Shown here piece by piece: positions 42,738-52,227 of a DNA stretch of 64,000 nucleotides. How positions within the stretch are numbered: the stretch's first letter is position 1; each line of letters opens with the position of its first letter. The notes under the pieces are model-generated. The model was not told the origin of the DNA. It did not search any database and saw nothing but the letters and a program-made list of their open reading frames with translations. Made by a program: the position numbers and the translations under genes. This stretch comes from DATEPR01 sp963780635 (GTDB lineage Bacteria > Actinomycetota > Actinomycetes > Mycobacteriales > Pseudonocardiaceae): positions 682,001-746,000 of the forward strand of contig CAWACW010000010.1 in the NCBI GenBank assembly GCA_963780635.1, given 5' to 3'.

Positions 42738-44157
42738 CGACGCTCCCGAGCTGAACGTTCTCCAGGATGCCCAGCGCGTCGGGCACCAGCACGGCAAGCG
42801 AGTAGTAGCAGGTGATCAGGTAGTTGACGATCGCCTTCTCGTCGATGCTCATGAACCGCACGCTCAGGCCGGGCTCGTGCTCGTCGATCAGGCCGGTCTT
42901 GCGCAGGCCGATCACGCCCTGGTCCGCTTCACCGGTCCGCATGACCATGATGGAGGTGGTGTGCTGGTCGCTGATCGGGATCTTCCAGCACGGATAGATG
43001 GGCACACCGCGCCACGCGGAGACCCGGCCTCCCAGGACGTGCACGGTCTCCGGTGAGATGCCCTGCCGGGTGCACTCGTCGCGGAAGGCGGCGATGGCTT
43101 CGGGGTGGGCCAGGATGAATCCGGGGTTCTTCCACACCGTGTTGAGCAGCCTGTCCATGTCGTGCGGGGTAGGTGGACCGCCGCGGGTGTAGATGCGCTG
43201 GTTGAAGTCCGCGTTGTGCAGCAGCCCGAAGTCCTTGTTGTTGACCAGCTCGTGTTCCTGCCGTTCCCGCACCGCCTCGATGGTCAGCCGAAGCTGCTGA
43301 TCGAGCTGGTCGATCGGCTCGTTGTAGAGATCCTGCACCCTGGTGTGGATGCGGAGGATCGTCTGCGCGATGCTCAGCTCGTATTCTCGGGGTGTCATCT
43401 CGTAGTCGACGAAGGTGCCATCCAGCGGCTGCTCACCTCGGTGCCCGGACAGGATGTCCACCGCCGCCTCGCCGTGCGGGTTCTGTGCCTTGTCGGCCAT
43501 CGCGCGTTGCGCCGTGATGGCGGAGCGCAGTGACTCGGACTGGTCCACCAGTTCGCGGAAGGTCGACCTGGCCAACGACATCACCGTGCACGCCGTGGCC
43601 GCCTTGACGGAATAGTCCCAGGTGCTGTCGGTGTCCAGCAGTACATCATCACCGAAATAGTCGCCGTCGGCCAATATGGTCAAAATCGACTCTTGTCCGT
43701 ACTTTCCGTCGAGGAGTTTGGTCAGCCGCCCGTGGACCAGGAGGAAAACCTCGTCCGCTGGGCTGCCGGCGGTCACCAGAACCTCGCCCGTCTCGTATTC
43801 GTGTTGGGTGAACCGACTGGCGAGCAGGCCCAGAGCATCGATGTCAGCGCAGTTGCGCAGCAATGGCAGTTCGGTCAGTTCGGCCGGAATGACCTGCACC
43901 TCGCTGCCGGTGGTCTGGAAGTCGAGCCTGCCGTCGCCCACCGTGTAGTTCAGCCGCCGGTTGACCCGGTACGCACCGCCTCTCGCCTCCACCCAGGGCA
44001 ACAGGTTGAGGAGCCAACGTGGCGTGATGCCCTGCATCTGTGGCACGGACTTGGTTGTCGAGGACAGTTTGCGCGCGGCACCGGTGCCGAGGCTGAGTTG
44101 TTTGGTGCCGTTGGTGCCGTTGAGGTGGGAAGTGAGTTCGTCGGTCGTTTCTGGCAC
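42724..44157 (-). CDS. eshA: Family 2B encapsulin shell protein with cyclic-nucleotide-binding domain (EshA-like)
   Basis: 477 residues from GTG 44155-44157; the upstream ATG at 44277 would add an atypical extension. SSTTKSVPQMQGITPRWLLN then LLPWVEARGGAYRVNRRLNY begins the HK97-type shell fold. Residues about 95-205 are a cNMP-binding insertion (FTQHEYETGEVLVTAGSPAD, EVFLLVHGRLTKLL, ILADGDYFGDDVLL). Shell sequence resumes with EYELSIAQTILRIHTRVQDL, AHPEAIAAFRDECTRQGISP and HTTSIMVMRTGEADQGVIGL. Such shells self-assemble in the cytoplasm and load cargo through disordered segments. The only coupled gene is the prenyl synthase-cyclase fusion, the obvious cargo. Confidence 0.93.
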   Translation of the reverse strand: MPETTDELTSHLNGTNGTKQLSLGTGAARKLSSTTKSVPQMQGITPRWLLNLLPWVEARGGAYRVNRRLNYTVGDGRLDFQTTGSEVQVIPAELTELPLLRNCADIDALGLLASRFTQHEYETGEVLVTAGSPADEVFLLVHGRLTKLLDGKYGQESILTILADGDYFGDDVLLDTDSTWDYSVKAATACTVMSLARSTFRELVDQSESLRSAITAQRAMADKAQNPHGEAAVDILSGHRGEQPLDGTFVDYEMTPREYELSIAQTILRIHTRVQDLYNEPIDQLDQQLRLTIEAVRERQEHELVNNKDFGLLHNADFNQRIYTRGGPPTPHDMDRLLNTVWKNPGFILAHPEAIAAFRDECTRQGISPETVHVLGGRVSAWRGVPIYPCWKIPISDQHTTSIMVMRTGEADQGVIGLRKTGLIDEHEPGLSVRFMSIDEKAIVNYLITCYYSLAVLVPDALGILENVQLGSVDGRS

Positions 44158-44335
44158 AGCTCGACCACCAATCAGAATGGGATGTTGGCGGGCTCGTTCC
44201 CGAAGTGGATATGACGCTATGCCCGCGTGATCGGCGAGACAAGAGCAATCTGGTCTGATTAACACAATCGTGTTCAATGACTGTATTTTTGGAGAGTACA
44301 GGCACTTTTCGGGTGCCGGGAGCCCATAGCTATAG
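44158..44335 (-). promoter_or_regulatory. Upstream region of the encapsulin operon
   Basis: Read on the minus strand it holds TTGAACACGATTGTGTTAAT around 44255-44280, which includes the inverted repeat AACAC-GATT-GTGTT, and a CTGTA...TACAG repeat just before it. ATATCCACTTCGG at 44200-44212 also occurs upstream of gvpO. No sigma-B-type GGGTA box is present. I cannot fix the promoter. Confidence 0.35.
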
Positions 44336-44690
44336 ACCCCCGTGCTCCAGCGGCACTTCGTTACTTTTGTCCTGCCCCCGCTGATAATGGGCTTGTTGGG
44401 CGCGGTGTTGGTGGCGTCTGCGCCACATGGCTCATGCCCAGATCACCGCTCGCTCGGGTAGGCGGTGAATGGGTGTGCCAGGAGTCGCTTCGTACCGCCC
44501 AGTGTGACCGGGATGAGGCCGCTGCCAAGTCTTCGGGGTGGTCGCAGCGCTCACTATCAGGTAGGTGTGGGCGGCATGGCCGGGGTGATGTGCCAATACC
44601 AGCCATCGGGCGGTGGCGCTAGTAGTGATCCAGGCCGACGTCGGTTTTGGCGTTTGAAGCATTCCTCGATCGCCTCATCGGGATCCTACT
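44336..44690 (-). pseudogene. IS701-type transposase C-terminal fragment
   Basis: Across shifted minus frames the codons give DEAIEECF, AKTDVGLDHY, WYWHITPAMP and then SERSVIWAWAMWRRRHQHRA plus QQAHYQRRGQDKSNEVPLEH to the TAG near 44334. These are the C-terminal Glu region and basic tail of IS701-like DDE transposases. The upstream part is missing, and there are at least two frameshifts. Confidence 0.6.
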
Positions 44691-45101
44691 GCGCGAATCA
44701 GGCCATCGCTGGTGATTCCTTTTAGGACATAACACAACCGATGCGAGCACTACTGTGGCGCTGCTGACGCGATCGGCACGGGGGAGAGGTCACTGATTGC
44801 CCTAACCGGTCAGATGGGCATGATCGTGGACCATTATCCAGATGCAAATGGACCAGCAAGGAACACGACAGTCAATCGTCACAGTCACCCGAGTGGTTCT
44901 TTCGCGTAGAGGCGCTACTCGTTTGGACTAATCGTCGCCGTCCTGGTAACAACGTTCATGACGAGGGCTATGCTAGGAACGCGCGTCGAACTTGGGGATG
45001 CCTGGTCAGATCAGATACTGGATTCAAGCGGGACCAGGTGATCGGATTCTCATCCGGACAGGTACATCACTCGGTCAGGCGCACAGATTGGGGGTATATC
45101 C
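44691..45101. other. AT-richer spacer, no gene seen
   Basis: Lower GC than its surroundings, with no convincing frame, ribosome site or repeat. It may be IS- or phage-derived DNA. Confidence 0.3.
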
Positions 45102-45245
45102 TCAGTCGAGGACGTGCACCTCGGCCAGCTCGGCGGCGGCCTCGATGAGCGCGGCGCTCGGGGTGGGGCCGCCGTCGGACAGCCCGGCGCACAGCTCGAC
45201 GCGCGCGGCGGCGACCCGGACGCCATCGACCGACTCGACGCCCGG
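45102..45245 (-). pseudogene. cutC: Remnant of cutC (copper homeostasis protein CutC) N-terminal region
   Basis: Minus-strand reading VESVDGVRVAAARVELCAGL, then SDGGPTPSAALIEAAAELAE and VHVLD to a TGA at 45102-45104. It matches the CutC pattern (VDSVAGA..A..GADRVELCAGL..GG.TPSAGLI) with a small internal deletion before RVELC. The rest of the barrel is missing. Confidence 0.6.
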
Positions 45246-45321
45246 AGAAGCAGCCCCGGAAGATCTCGCGACCAGACGCCGTGACCGCGCGCCGGCGGGC
45301 GCCTGCCGCCCGCCACACCAC

Positions 45322-45942
45322 TCAGGAGACTCCGATCTCGGAGAAGAAGGTCTGGTTGTCCCAGAAGAGGAACTCTTCGTCCATAGTGCCTTTCCGGTTC
45401 CAGATGCCGACTGTCGCCATGTTGATGGAATAGGCTTTGCCCGTCGGCTGGATGAAACGGCCTTTGCCGTCAGGCATAGGCTGGGTGAACGTGCCGGCCA
45501 TGACGCCGGTCACGCAGGTCAGGCCGTCCGTGGCCAGGCGCAACGGGTGGCTGTGGATGTGGGTGTCCGGTGCCCAGGCGAACAGCGCCTCAAGATCCGT
45601 GACGTGCTGGTCCAGTCCGTCGGCGAAGTGGCCGTCGGGCCAGTGCACACGAATGTTCTCGGCGTGGCTCTCGCCCATCCTGTTCCACATTGCGCCGCTG
45701 AAGATGACGAAGTCGAGTTCATCGAACGTCACGAGGTGTGCGCGTTCTCCCCTCGTGAGATGGTGCGGGAAGGGCGGGTTGGGCACGGGGGTCGTGGCGG
45801 GGTTGGGCAGCGGGGTGTGGCGGGCGGGTGGCACGGCGGCCGTGGCTTGGTCGATGGTCGTCCCGCTGGCGACGGCGGCGAGAGCGAGTGCTCCGAAGGC
45901 GACACCGCCAGACTTGATCAACGTACGCCGGTCGACAGGCAT
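45322..45942 (-). CDS. Tat-exported SnoaL-like (ester cyclase-type) protein
   Basis: 206 residues from ATG 45940-45942, just after GGAGGAGA. The N terminus MPVDRRTLIKSGGVAFGALA has a twin-arginine motif followed by a hydrophobic stretch and ATAA-type cleavage site near residue 37. The mature part has SnoaL/NTF2-like features: ELDFVIFSGAMWNRMGESHA, NIRVHWPDGHFADGLDQHVT, IHSHPLRLATDGLTCVTGVM and TVGIWNRKGTMDEEFLFWDN. It probably acts outside the membrane on a small substrate. The longer upstream frame to 46134 lacks a start site. Confidence 0.8.
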   Translation of the reverse strand: MPVDRRTLIKSGGVAFGALALAAVASGTTIDQATAAVPPARHTPLPNPATTPVPNPPFPHHLTRGERAHLVTFDELDFVIFSGAMWNRMGESHAENIRVHWPDGHFADGLDQHVTDLEALFAWAPDTHIHSHPLRLATDGLTCVTGVMAGTFTQPMPDGKGRFIQPTGKAYSINMATVGIWNRKGTMDEEFLFWDNQTFFSEIGVS

Positions 45943-46440
45943 TTCTCCTCCATGGTTCTCACTTGTGGCTGTGGACTCCTGTCTAACGACGCGCCCGCAT
46001 ACTGGGCAGGGTCGGAAGTACTTCAGCCTGACCTTCTTGGCACTGCTGGTATCCGATGACCAGACGGTTCTGTCGGCAGCGGACTTCGTCCCGAACCAGC
46101 CTGACTTGCCGCCATACGCACGACACCTGTTCACCGGGCACTCGCACCCGCAAGCCGCCGGCCGTCAGTGGCTCGCGAGCGATGAAGGGTGGGTCGCCAT
46201 GTCGAGGTGGCTGCGGACAACGCGGCGGCGTTGCTGCTGGCGTTGTCGGCATAGGACTGTCACGCCCCGCCGCCAAGCGGTCCTATGCAATCAGCTGCCG
46301 TGTCGGTGGGCCTTCCATCGCGGCCGGTTACTCGGTCGCGCCCCAAAGCCCTGCCACGAACGGCACTTGGACCCTACGCGTCCATCGGCGGCACGCAGAC
46401 CATGGTGATCGAGTCCCGCGATACCGAAGGAGACCACACC

Positions 46441-47034
46441 ATGGCGATGCATTGGACCGGCACCATCGACCACGCGTTGATCGACCAGGCGATGCCGAAA
46501 CCGGACTACCTCCTCACCGAGGAACTCGTGCTGCCGGTGCCACCGGAGGAGGCATTCGCCGCCATCAACACGTTCGATCTCGCCGATGTTCGGCAGCCGG
46601 CGGTTCGCGCGGCGGTGCGGTTGAGCCGGCTGCCCGGCCAGTTGCTGCGTCGACGCCCCACTCGGCTCACCCTGGATGACCTGGTCACCCGCGCGAACTG
46701 GCTGCTGCTGGGGCGGCGGCCGGGCAAGGACGTCGTGCTCGGCGCGGTCGGCCGGTTCTGGACGCCTGTGGTGCGCTGGAAGGCGATCACACCGGGCGAG
46801 TTCGCCGAGTTCAACGCAGCAGGGTGGGCGAAGGTCGTCATTGGCTTCACCGTCCTGCCCTATGGCGATCACCGCAGCATCGTGGCGCAGGAGGTCCGGA
46901 TCACCTTCTACGACCGTGGCACCCAGAAGACGTTCACGTCGTTCTGGTGGCTGGTTCGGCCGCTGGTCCGGATCGCGCTGCGTGTGATGCTGCATACCAT
47001 TCGGGCTACCGCGATCGCAGCGGAACGGAGCTAA
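46441..47034 (+). CDS. SRPBCC-type protein of unknown function
   Basis: 197 residues from ATG 46441 (AAGGAGACCACACC upstream). TEELVLPVPPEEAFAAINTF, RLTLDDLVTRANWLLLGRRP, AVGRFWTPVVRWKAITPGEF and SIVAQEVRITFYDRGTQKTF give a ligand-binding SRPBCC/START-like pattern similar to actinobacterial proteins placed near DUF2867. The C terminus is a hydrophobic helix, WWLVRPLVRIALRVMLHTIR. The stop overlaps the tail of the next IS relic. Confidence 0.7.
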   Translation: MAMHWTGTIDHALIDQAMPKPDYLLTEELVLPVPPEEAFAAINTFDLADVRQPAVRAAVRLSRLPGQLLRRRPTRLTLDDLVTRANWLLLGRRPGKDVVLGAVGRFWTPVVRWKAITPGEFAEFNAAGWAKVVIGFTVLPYGDHRSIVAQEVRITFYDRGTQKTFTSFWWLVRPLVRIALRVMLHTIRATAIAAERS

Positions 47035-47115
47035 TACCCGGCAGCACCTCGTGATCTGTTGTGCATCGCCGCTGGTAGTGGGCTTGTTGCGCGGTGGTCG
47101 TGGCGTCTGCGCCAG
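47031..47115 (-). pseudogene. Second copy of the IS701-type transposase tail
   Basis: Minus-strand codons RRRHDHRA, then after a one-base slip QQAHYQRR, repeat the tail at 44370-44430 (RRRHQHRAQQAHYQRR). At DNA level GGCTTGTTG and GTGGCGTCTGCGCCA match. Both copies point the same way and flank the 2.6 kb between them. Confidence 0.55.
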
Positions 47116-47283
47116 GGGACGGGCCCCGGCTGGCAGTTGCCCGGTGGCCAGGTAGAACCTGCCCGCCCTGGTGGTGATCGTGCGGCCCGGGCGGCACGGG
47201 GCAACCCCAGACCGGTCATCTCGGCCAGGTTGACGCCCTTGCTGCCCAGCAGGTCGGCGAGATCCTTGTTGCCTCACTGAAGT

Positions 47284-47700
47284 TCATACACGTGCGTGCA
47301 GGGGGGTCCTCCCGTCTTCCACAGCAGCACCGTCGGTCGCAGATGTCAGGTGTTCGACCACGGCGATGACTCCTGGCGTCTGCCGGATCAGTGCGATCAG
47401 CGTCGCCACGCCGCCTGGATCCTGCTCGTCTTCGCACAGCGTGGCGACACCGTCGAGCACCTGCACGGTGAGCGCTCGGGGTTGCCGTCGCCGGCGGGAC
47501 CGCGAATGCGGCGGTTGATGTCCGCGGTGATCTCCCTGTCGGGACGCAGGAACTCACTGAGCAGATCGAGGCGGCTGATGATGCCGACCAGCATGCCGTT
47601 CTCGTCTACCACGGGCAGCCGCCGGATGCGATGTTCCACCAGGATCGCCGCGGCGTCGCCGACCTCGGTGTCGGCATCGATCATAATGGCGGGCGCGTTC
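47284..47700 (-). pseudogene. CBS-BON domain protein, frameshifted and truncated
   Basis: The minus strand reads APAIMIDADTEVGDAAAILV, EHRIRRLPVVDENGMLVGII and SRLDLLSEFLRPDREITADI (second CBS domain). After a one-base loss at GAGCGCTCACC (near 47478) it continues in another frame with TVQVLDGVATLCEDEQDPGG, VATLIALIRQTPGVIAVVEH (BON domain). The first CBS domain and start are missing. Intact relatives are adenylate-sensing stress proteins. Confidence 0.75.
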
Positions 47701-47896
47701 CATGAGGTTGCGAGCCCGGCTGGCCGAGGGACTTGCGGCCCGGCGTGCGACGGCGTTCGGCCCTGTCCCGGCCGGGCGTTTCGGTCGAACCTAGGGCTCG
47801 ACACAACCGCCAGGAACATCCTCTGGCCTCGCTGCACCCTGCTGGCCCCGGCGACCGGGCCAGAAACGCGGATCTCGGGCCGACGAAGGAGACGTG

Positions 47897-48118
47897 ATGG
47901 CGACACTTCCCGCATATCCCGACCTCGACCAGTTGCGCTGCGAGGCCGAGGAACTGCTGCGTGCCGCCACCGCGGGTGAGGGACCGGCACTCGAACGGAT
48001 TTATGTGGTGTCCGAGCATCTCACGATGTTCCGTGCGCAGCTCGCGTTGGCGCTGGAGTACGGGTTCGAGTCGTGGTCTGCGTTGGAGGGGGAGATCGAC
48101 GCCCGCGCCCGGCGCTGA
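47897..48118 (+). CDS. Small protein resembling the N-terminal domain of actinobacterial ankyrin-repeat proteins
   Basis: 73 residues from ATG 47897 with GAAGGAG upstream. LPAYPDLDQLRCEAEELLRA then ATAGEGP and LTMFRAQLALALEYGFESWS ALEGEI matches the helical head (LP..P.L..L...A..LL.A, ..AQ..LA..YGF.SW..L) found before ankyrin repeats. It ends before any ankyrin unit, so it is a stand-alone head domain or a truncated gene. Confidence 0.6.
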   Translation: MATLPAYPDLDQLRCEAEELLRAATAGEGPALERIYVVSEHLTMFRAQLALALEYGFESWSALEGEIDARARR

Positions 48119-48490
48119 ACGAGACGGTCGAGGCCTTCCCGGCCGCCAGCGGGTGCTCCGGGTCGGCGGGAGTGTGAGTAGATCGACCGTGATCCGGGGC
48201 TGGTGATCCGGCCCGATCCGCGTACCGGGTGGGTGCCCTGGCACGCGGTCTGCGCATCGCGTGGCACCTGGACCGACTCCTCACCCTGTAGGGGTGGTGG
48301 CGGCGTAGTAGTCGTTGAGTGGACTTCAGCCGAATTCGCCGTGCGTGGGTGTATCGCCTCTCCACTGCGCCACCCGCGCACCCAGCGGTGCGGCTGGCGC
48401 TGCGCGTGTTCCGTTGGTTCACGCCGACGATCACCGACCGCGCCGGGTCCGGCTCGAAAGTCGCTTCCGAACGGGGCCCGGTGCGTGATG
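48119..48490. other. No gene recognised
   Basis: Several frames run through, including long antisense ones, but none shows motifs. The region separates the small head-domain gene from the convergent dehydrogenase gene. Confidence 0.3.
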
Positions 48491-49537
48491 TCAGTTGGTA
48501 CGGCTGAGTACGACCTTGCGGGCGCCGGTGTCGGCGGCGTTGGCGAAGACGTCGTAGGCGTGGATGAACTCGTCGAAGGTGAACCGGTGGGTGATGAACC
48601 GGGCAGCGTCGATCTGCTTGCCGACCAGGAGGCGCAGCAGGGTGGGTGTTGAGTAGGTGTCGACGAGCCCGGTGGTGATGGTGACGTTGCGGGTCCAGAG
48701 CCGTTCCAGGTGCAGGGTGACGGGCTTGCCGTGGACTCCGATGTTGGCGACGCGTCCACCGGGTCGGATGAGGTCGGCGGCGAGTTCGAAGGTCGCGGGC
48801 ACGCCGACGGCTTCGATGGCGACGTCGGCGCCCAGACCGCCGGTGAGTTCCATGACGGCGGCGATCGGGTCCTGTTCGGTGTTGTTGATGACGACGTCGG
48901 CGCCGAACTGCTTGGCAGCGTCCAGGCGGGCGGTGGCCATGTCGATGGCGACGACCAGGCTCGGGCTGAACAGCTTCGCGCCGCTGATCGCGGACAGTCC
49001 GATCGGGCCTGCACCGACGACCGCGACGACATCGCCGGGTCGGATCTGGCCGTTGAGTACACCGACCTCGTAGCCGGTAGGCAGGATGTCGGCGAGCATC
49101 AGCAGTTCTTCGTCGCTGACACCGACCGGCACAGGATAGGTGGAGTTGTCGGCGAAGGGCACGCGGACGTAGTCGGCCTGGGTGCCGTCGATGGTGTTGC
49201 CGAGGATCCAGCCGCCGCCGCCGACGCATTGGCCGTAGTGGGCTTCGCGGCAGAAGCGGCATCGTCCGCAGGCGCTGACGCAGGACACCAGTACCCGATC
49301 GCCGACCTGCAGATTCCGCACGCCCTGCCCGATTTCGGCGACGGTGCCGACGGCCTCGTGGCCGATGATCCGGCCCTCGATCATGGCGGGCACGTCGCCC
49401 TTGAGGATGTGCAGGTCGGTGCCACAGATCGTGGTGGTGTCGACCCGCACGATCGCGTCGGTGTCGGCGACGAGCGTGGGTCGCGCGACCTCTTCCCAGG
49501 CTTTGTTGCCGGGACCGTGGTAGACGAGTGCCTTCAT
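48491..49537 (-). CDS. Zinc-dependent medium-chain alcohol dehydrogenase
   Basis: 348 residues from ATG 49535-49537 (GGAGGTCACC upstream). TTTICGTDLHILKGDVP gives the catalytic zinc Cys, GRIIGHEAVGTVAEIG the His-Glu pair, and CVSACGRCRFCREAHYGQC the four-cysteine structural zinc loop. The Rossmann motif is VVAVVGAGPIGLSAISGAKL. The C terminus is typical. The sequence resembles the zinc ADH group with wide alcohol/aldehyde range, NAD-linked. It is single, with a divergent spacer on its 5' side. Confidence 0.93.
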   Translation of the reverse strand: MKALVYHGPGNKAWEEVARPTLVADTDAIVRVDTTTICGTDLHILKGDVPAMIEGRIIGHEAVGTVAEIGQGVRNLQVGDRVLVSCVSACGRCRFCREAHYGQCVGGGGWILGNTIDGTQADYVRVPFADNSTYPVPVGVSDEELLMLADILPTGYEVGVLNGQIRPGDVVAVVGAGPIGLSAISGAKLFSPSLVVAIDMATARLDAAKQFGADVVINNTEQDPIAAVMELTGGLGADVAIEAVGVPATFELAADLIRPGGRVANIGVHGKPVTLHLERLWTRNVTITTGLVDTYSTPTLLRLLVGKQIDAARFITHRFTFDEFIHAYDVFANAADTGARKVVLSRTN

Positions 49538-49912
49538 GGTGACCTCCAGGATGTGTAGGAACGGGCGGACATCAGGTGGTAGTCGATCAGCGGGTGCACT
49601 CTGTCCCCAATGGACATTGGGCGTCTCCTCTCGCCCTCGAATGACTGAAGTATCGGCCGAGTGCACTCGGCACCACTGGTGTCGGAGTGCCCGTCTTGAA
49701 GGGACCTCCGTGATCTGCGCTGCCCTGCTCGGAAAGACCAGCGGAACGGCCCTCGCCGTGCGCCGATCGGTTCTGCACCACCATCACGACGACCATGACC
49801 CCTGTGCGGGAGCCCGGCACGAACAGGGTTCAGGTCATAACCGTGTGGTTTAATCACTGTCGCTTCAGTGGTAGTTGAAGTTCAGATCAACACCGTGGTC
49901 ACGCGTCGAACC
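49538..49912. other. Upstream spacer of the dehydrogenase, no gene seen
   Basis: Short frames only. The end is AT-richer (TGTGGTTTAATCACTG near 49843). It probably contains the dehydrogenase promoter, but no boxes stand out. Confidence 0.3.
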
Positions 49913-50600
49913 TCAAAACCGCCTCGACCTCGCGGCGGCTCCGCCTGGATCAGTACAGGCGAGCGGGTGTGGTTCGTTGGTGAGTGCGCTGAGAGCGCCG
50001 GCGAGTTCGGTCACGGTGGCCCGGGTGTAGGCGTCGGTGGGGTTGTGGGGTGTGGTGTGTCCGGCGTATGCGCGGGCGATGGCGTGGCCGTAGTTGCGTT
50101 CGATCCAGGTGAGAGCGGTGGGGCGGATCCAGTAAGTGCTGATCAGGGTGGTCGGTCTGACGCCGCTGAACACGCCCAGCAAGGCGCTGATCGCGGCGAC
50201 GGCGATGCCGATGCGCACGGTGGCACGGCGTCGGCTCGCGGGCACGGCGTCGTCACCGGTGAAGCTGCGCCGGCGCAGCAGGTACCGCGCGGCGCCGGCG
50301 AACAAGGCGGTGTCGCGACGCTGGTGATGACGGCCTGCACGATCGGCCGGGCATGCACCGGAGCGGTGAACAGGGCGTGCCACGCGTCGACCGCGACGTG
50401 GGCAGTACGGCGCGAACGACTGGCCCGACGCGATCGCCTCCAGCAGTTGCGGTTGCGGCACAACAGGCCCGACCAGAGCGGTGCGGTGGTCGTGATCGAC
50501 CGTGGCCGCCGGCGCGTGCCGGCCGGCCTGGCAGATGCTGCCGAACTCAGCGGCCAGCCGGATCCGGCCCATCGCCCTGGCCTGCATGTGGTGTGGCGGC
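49913..50600 (-). pseudogene. Site-specific integrase (tyrosine recombinase-like) remnant
   Basis: The last minus-strand section reads LISTYWIRPTALTWIERNYG, HAIARAYAGHTTPHNPTDAY and TRATVTELAGALSALTNEPH, like the C terminus of streptomycete integrases (..ARAFAGH....YTRAT..EVA.AVA.LTGEPHPL). Upstream pieces, such as RYLLRRRSFTGDD, lie in shifted frames. The catalytic box I region is not recognisable. No tRNA or attachment core is visible nearby. Confidence 0.5.
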
Positions 50601-50780
50601 CATACCGCCAATGCGTTTGGTAGCGGCCGGCGAACGAGACGACATGCCGACGCAGGCCGGACCTGATGCTTTGCCCCAACCCCTTTGCTCGACTCGACGG
50701 TTACCTGTCGTGAGTGGTCGGCCGATGGTTGAGGGTGCGGCTGTTGGGGAATCCTGCCCTCCTGACGAGGAGGAACTGGA

Positions 50781-52227
50781 ATGTCCGATTCGCTGGGTGC
50801 GGCCTCGATCGGCAAGCAGATGCTGGCCGATCGATACGAGCTGCGCGGGTTGATCGGCCAGGGTGGCATGGCAGAGGTCCACCGCGCTCACGATCGGCTA
50901 CTGGACCGCACGGTTGCCGTGAAGATCTTCCGGCTGCGCGACAATCCGGCCGCGCGGCGTCGATTCGACGACGAAGCCCACGCACTGGCACGGTTGGCGC
51001 ATCCCGAGCTGGTGGCGATCTTCGATGTGGGCACCGTCGACGATCGTCCTTTCCTGGTGATGGAGTTCGTCGGGGGAACGAGCCTGCAGGCGCGACTGCT
51101 GGCCGGCCCGTTGCCACTCGATCAGGTGCTCCGGATCGGCGGCGCGCTTGCCGACGCGCTGGCGCACGCCCACCACCGCGGCGTTGTGCACCGCGACGTG
51201 AAACCATCGAACATCGTCCTCGATCAAGAGAATGTGCCCCATTTGACCGATTTTGGTATCGCACTGCTGGCCGGTACTCCGCGACTCACCAGTGCGAACG
51301 AGATCCTCGGCACCCCGGCCTATCTGGCACCCGAACAGCTCTCGGACACCGAAGTCGGTCCGCCCGCGGACGTATACGCACTCGGGTTGGTGCTGCTGGA
51401 ATGCCTGTCCGGTGAGCTGGAGTATGCCTCAGGCACCATTCTGGAAGTGGCGCTGACCAGGCTGAACCGGCCGCCCCGCATACCGACGGGCCTGCCGCCC
51501 GAGCTCACCGGCCTGCTCGCCGCGATGACCGCGACCGAGGCCCTCGACCGGCCTACCGCCGAGACCTGCGCGCTACGGCTACTCGCCGCAGTGGACGACA
51601 CCAGGCCCGAGGTAGCGCCCCGGAAAACAGTGACGATGTCACCGGTCGCCGACGAACCGGTCGCCCGCTGGGCCGACGAGGACAGAACCGCGCATATGGC
51701 GGTTGGGCAGGCCACCTCCGCTCACAGCGGGCCCCGACGGCGGCTGCTGGCCGCCTCGGTCGCCGGGATCGCCGCAGGTGGCCGCCGCGCTGATGTTCCT
51801 GCTGAACACGCCGCAGCCGCTGACAGATCGGCCGCAGGCCGCCATCCACGCACCCAGCGGGTCCAGCACAGCCACCAGCACCAATGGGGCGAGAGCGGCT
51901 CACGGCACCGGACCACCTGGGGCCCGAACACCCGACGCCGCGACACCCGGCGCCGCACCCACCGCGGGAATGCTCGTCGCACACGAACATCGGGCGGCGG
52001 CCACCACTGCACCTGCCCTGGCCTCGTCCACCCCGAGCACGCCCAGGACGTCGCACTCGACGCCGACCACGACCTCGCCGGTGACAACGCCCCGGCAAAT
52101 CACGGTCTCGACGCAACCACCGACGACGGCGTCGTCCGAGCCGCCGGCGACCATGTCGGCCTCGACGGCACCGCCGAGCACGACCAGTGCTCCCGGCAAC
52201 GGGACCGGTGGCGTTTCCAGCCCCTGA
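50781..52227 (+). pseudogene. Ser/Thr protein kinase (PknB/StkP type), frameshifted at the membrane helix
   Basis: ATG 50781 follows AGGAGGAACTGGA. The kinase domain is intact: GQGGMAEVH at about 26-34, VAVKIF, HRDVKPSNIVL, DFG and the APEQL loop, ending near residue 270. At LLAASVAGIAA (about 51775) an extra G in GCAGGTGGCC shifts the frame; without it the helix LLAASVAGIAAVAAALMFLL completes and a Thr/Pro/Ser-rich outer domain runs to a stop at 52225-52227 (about 482 residues). As written the frame continues into junk to 52511. The cytoplasmic kinase may remain active if expressed. Confidence 0.8.

Noticed and set aside
42724..44277. Encapsulin start at ATG 44277
   Set aside because: The extra 40 residues do not resemble an encapsulin N terminus; GTG 44157 gives the expected short lead before the TTKSVPQMQ segment. 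A longer form is not fully excluded.
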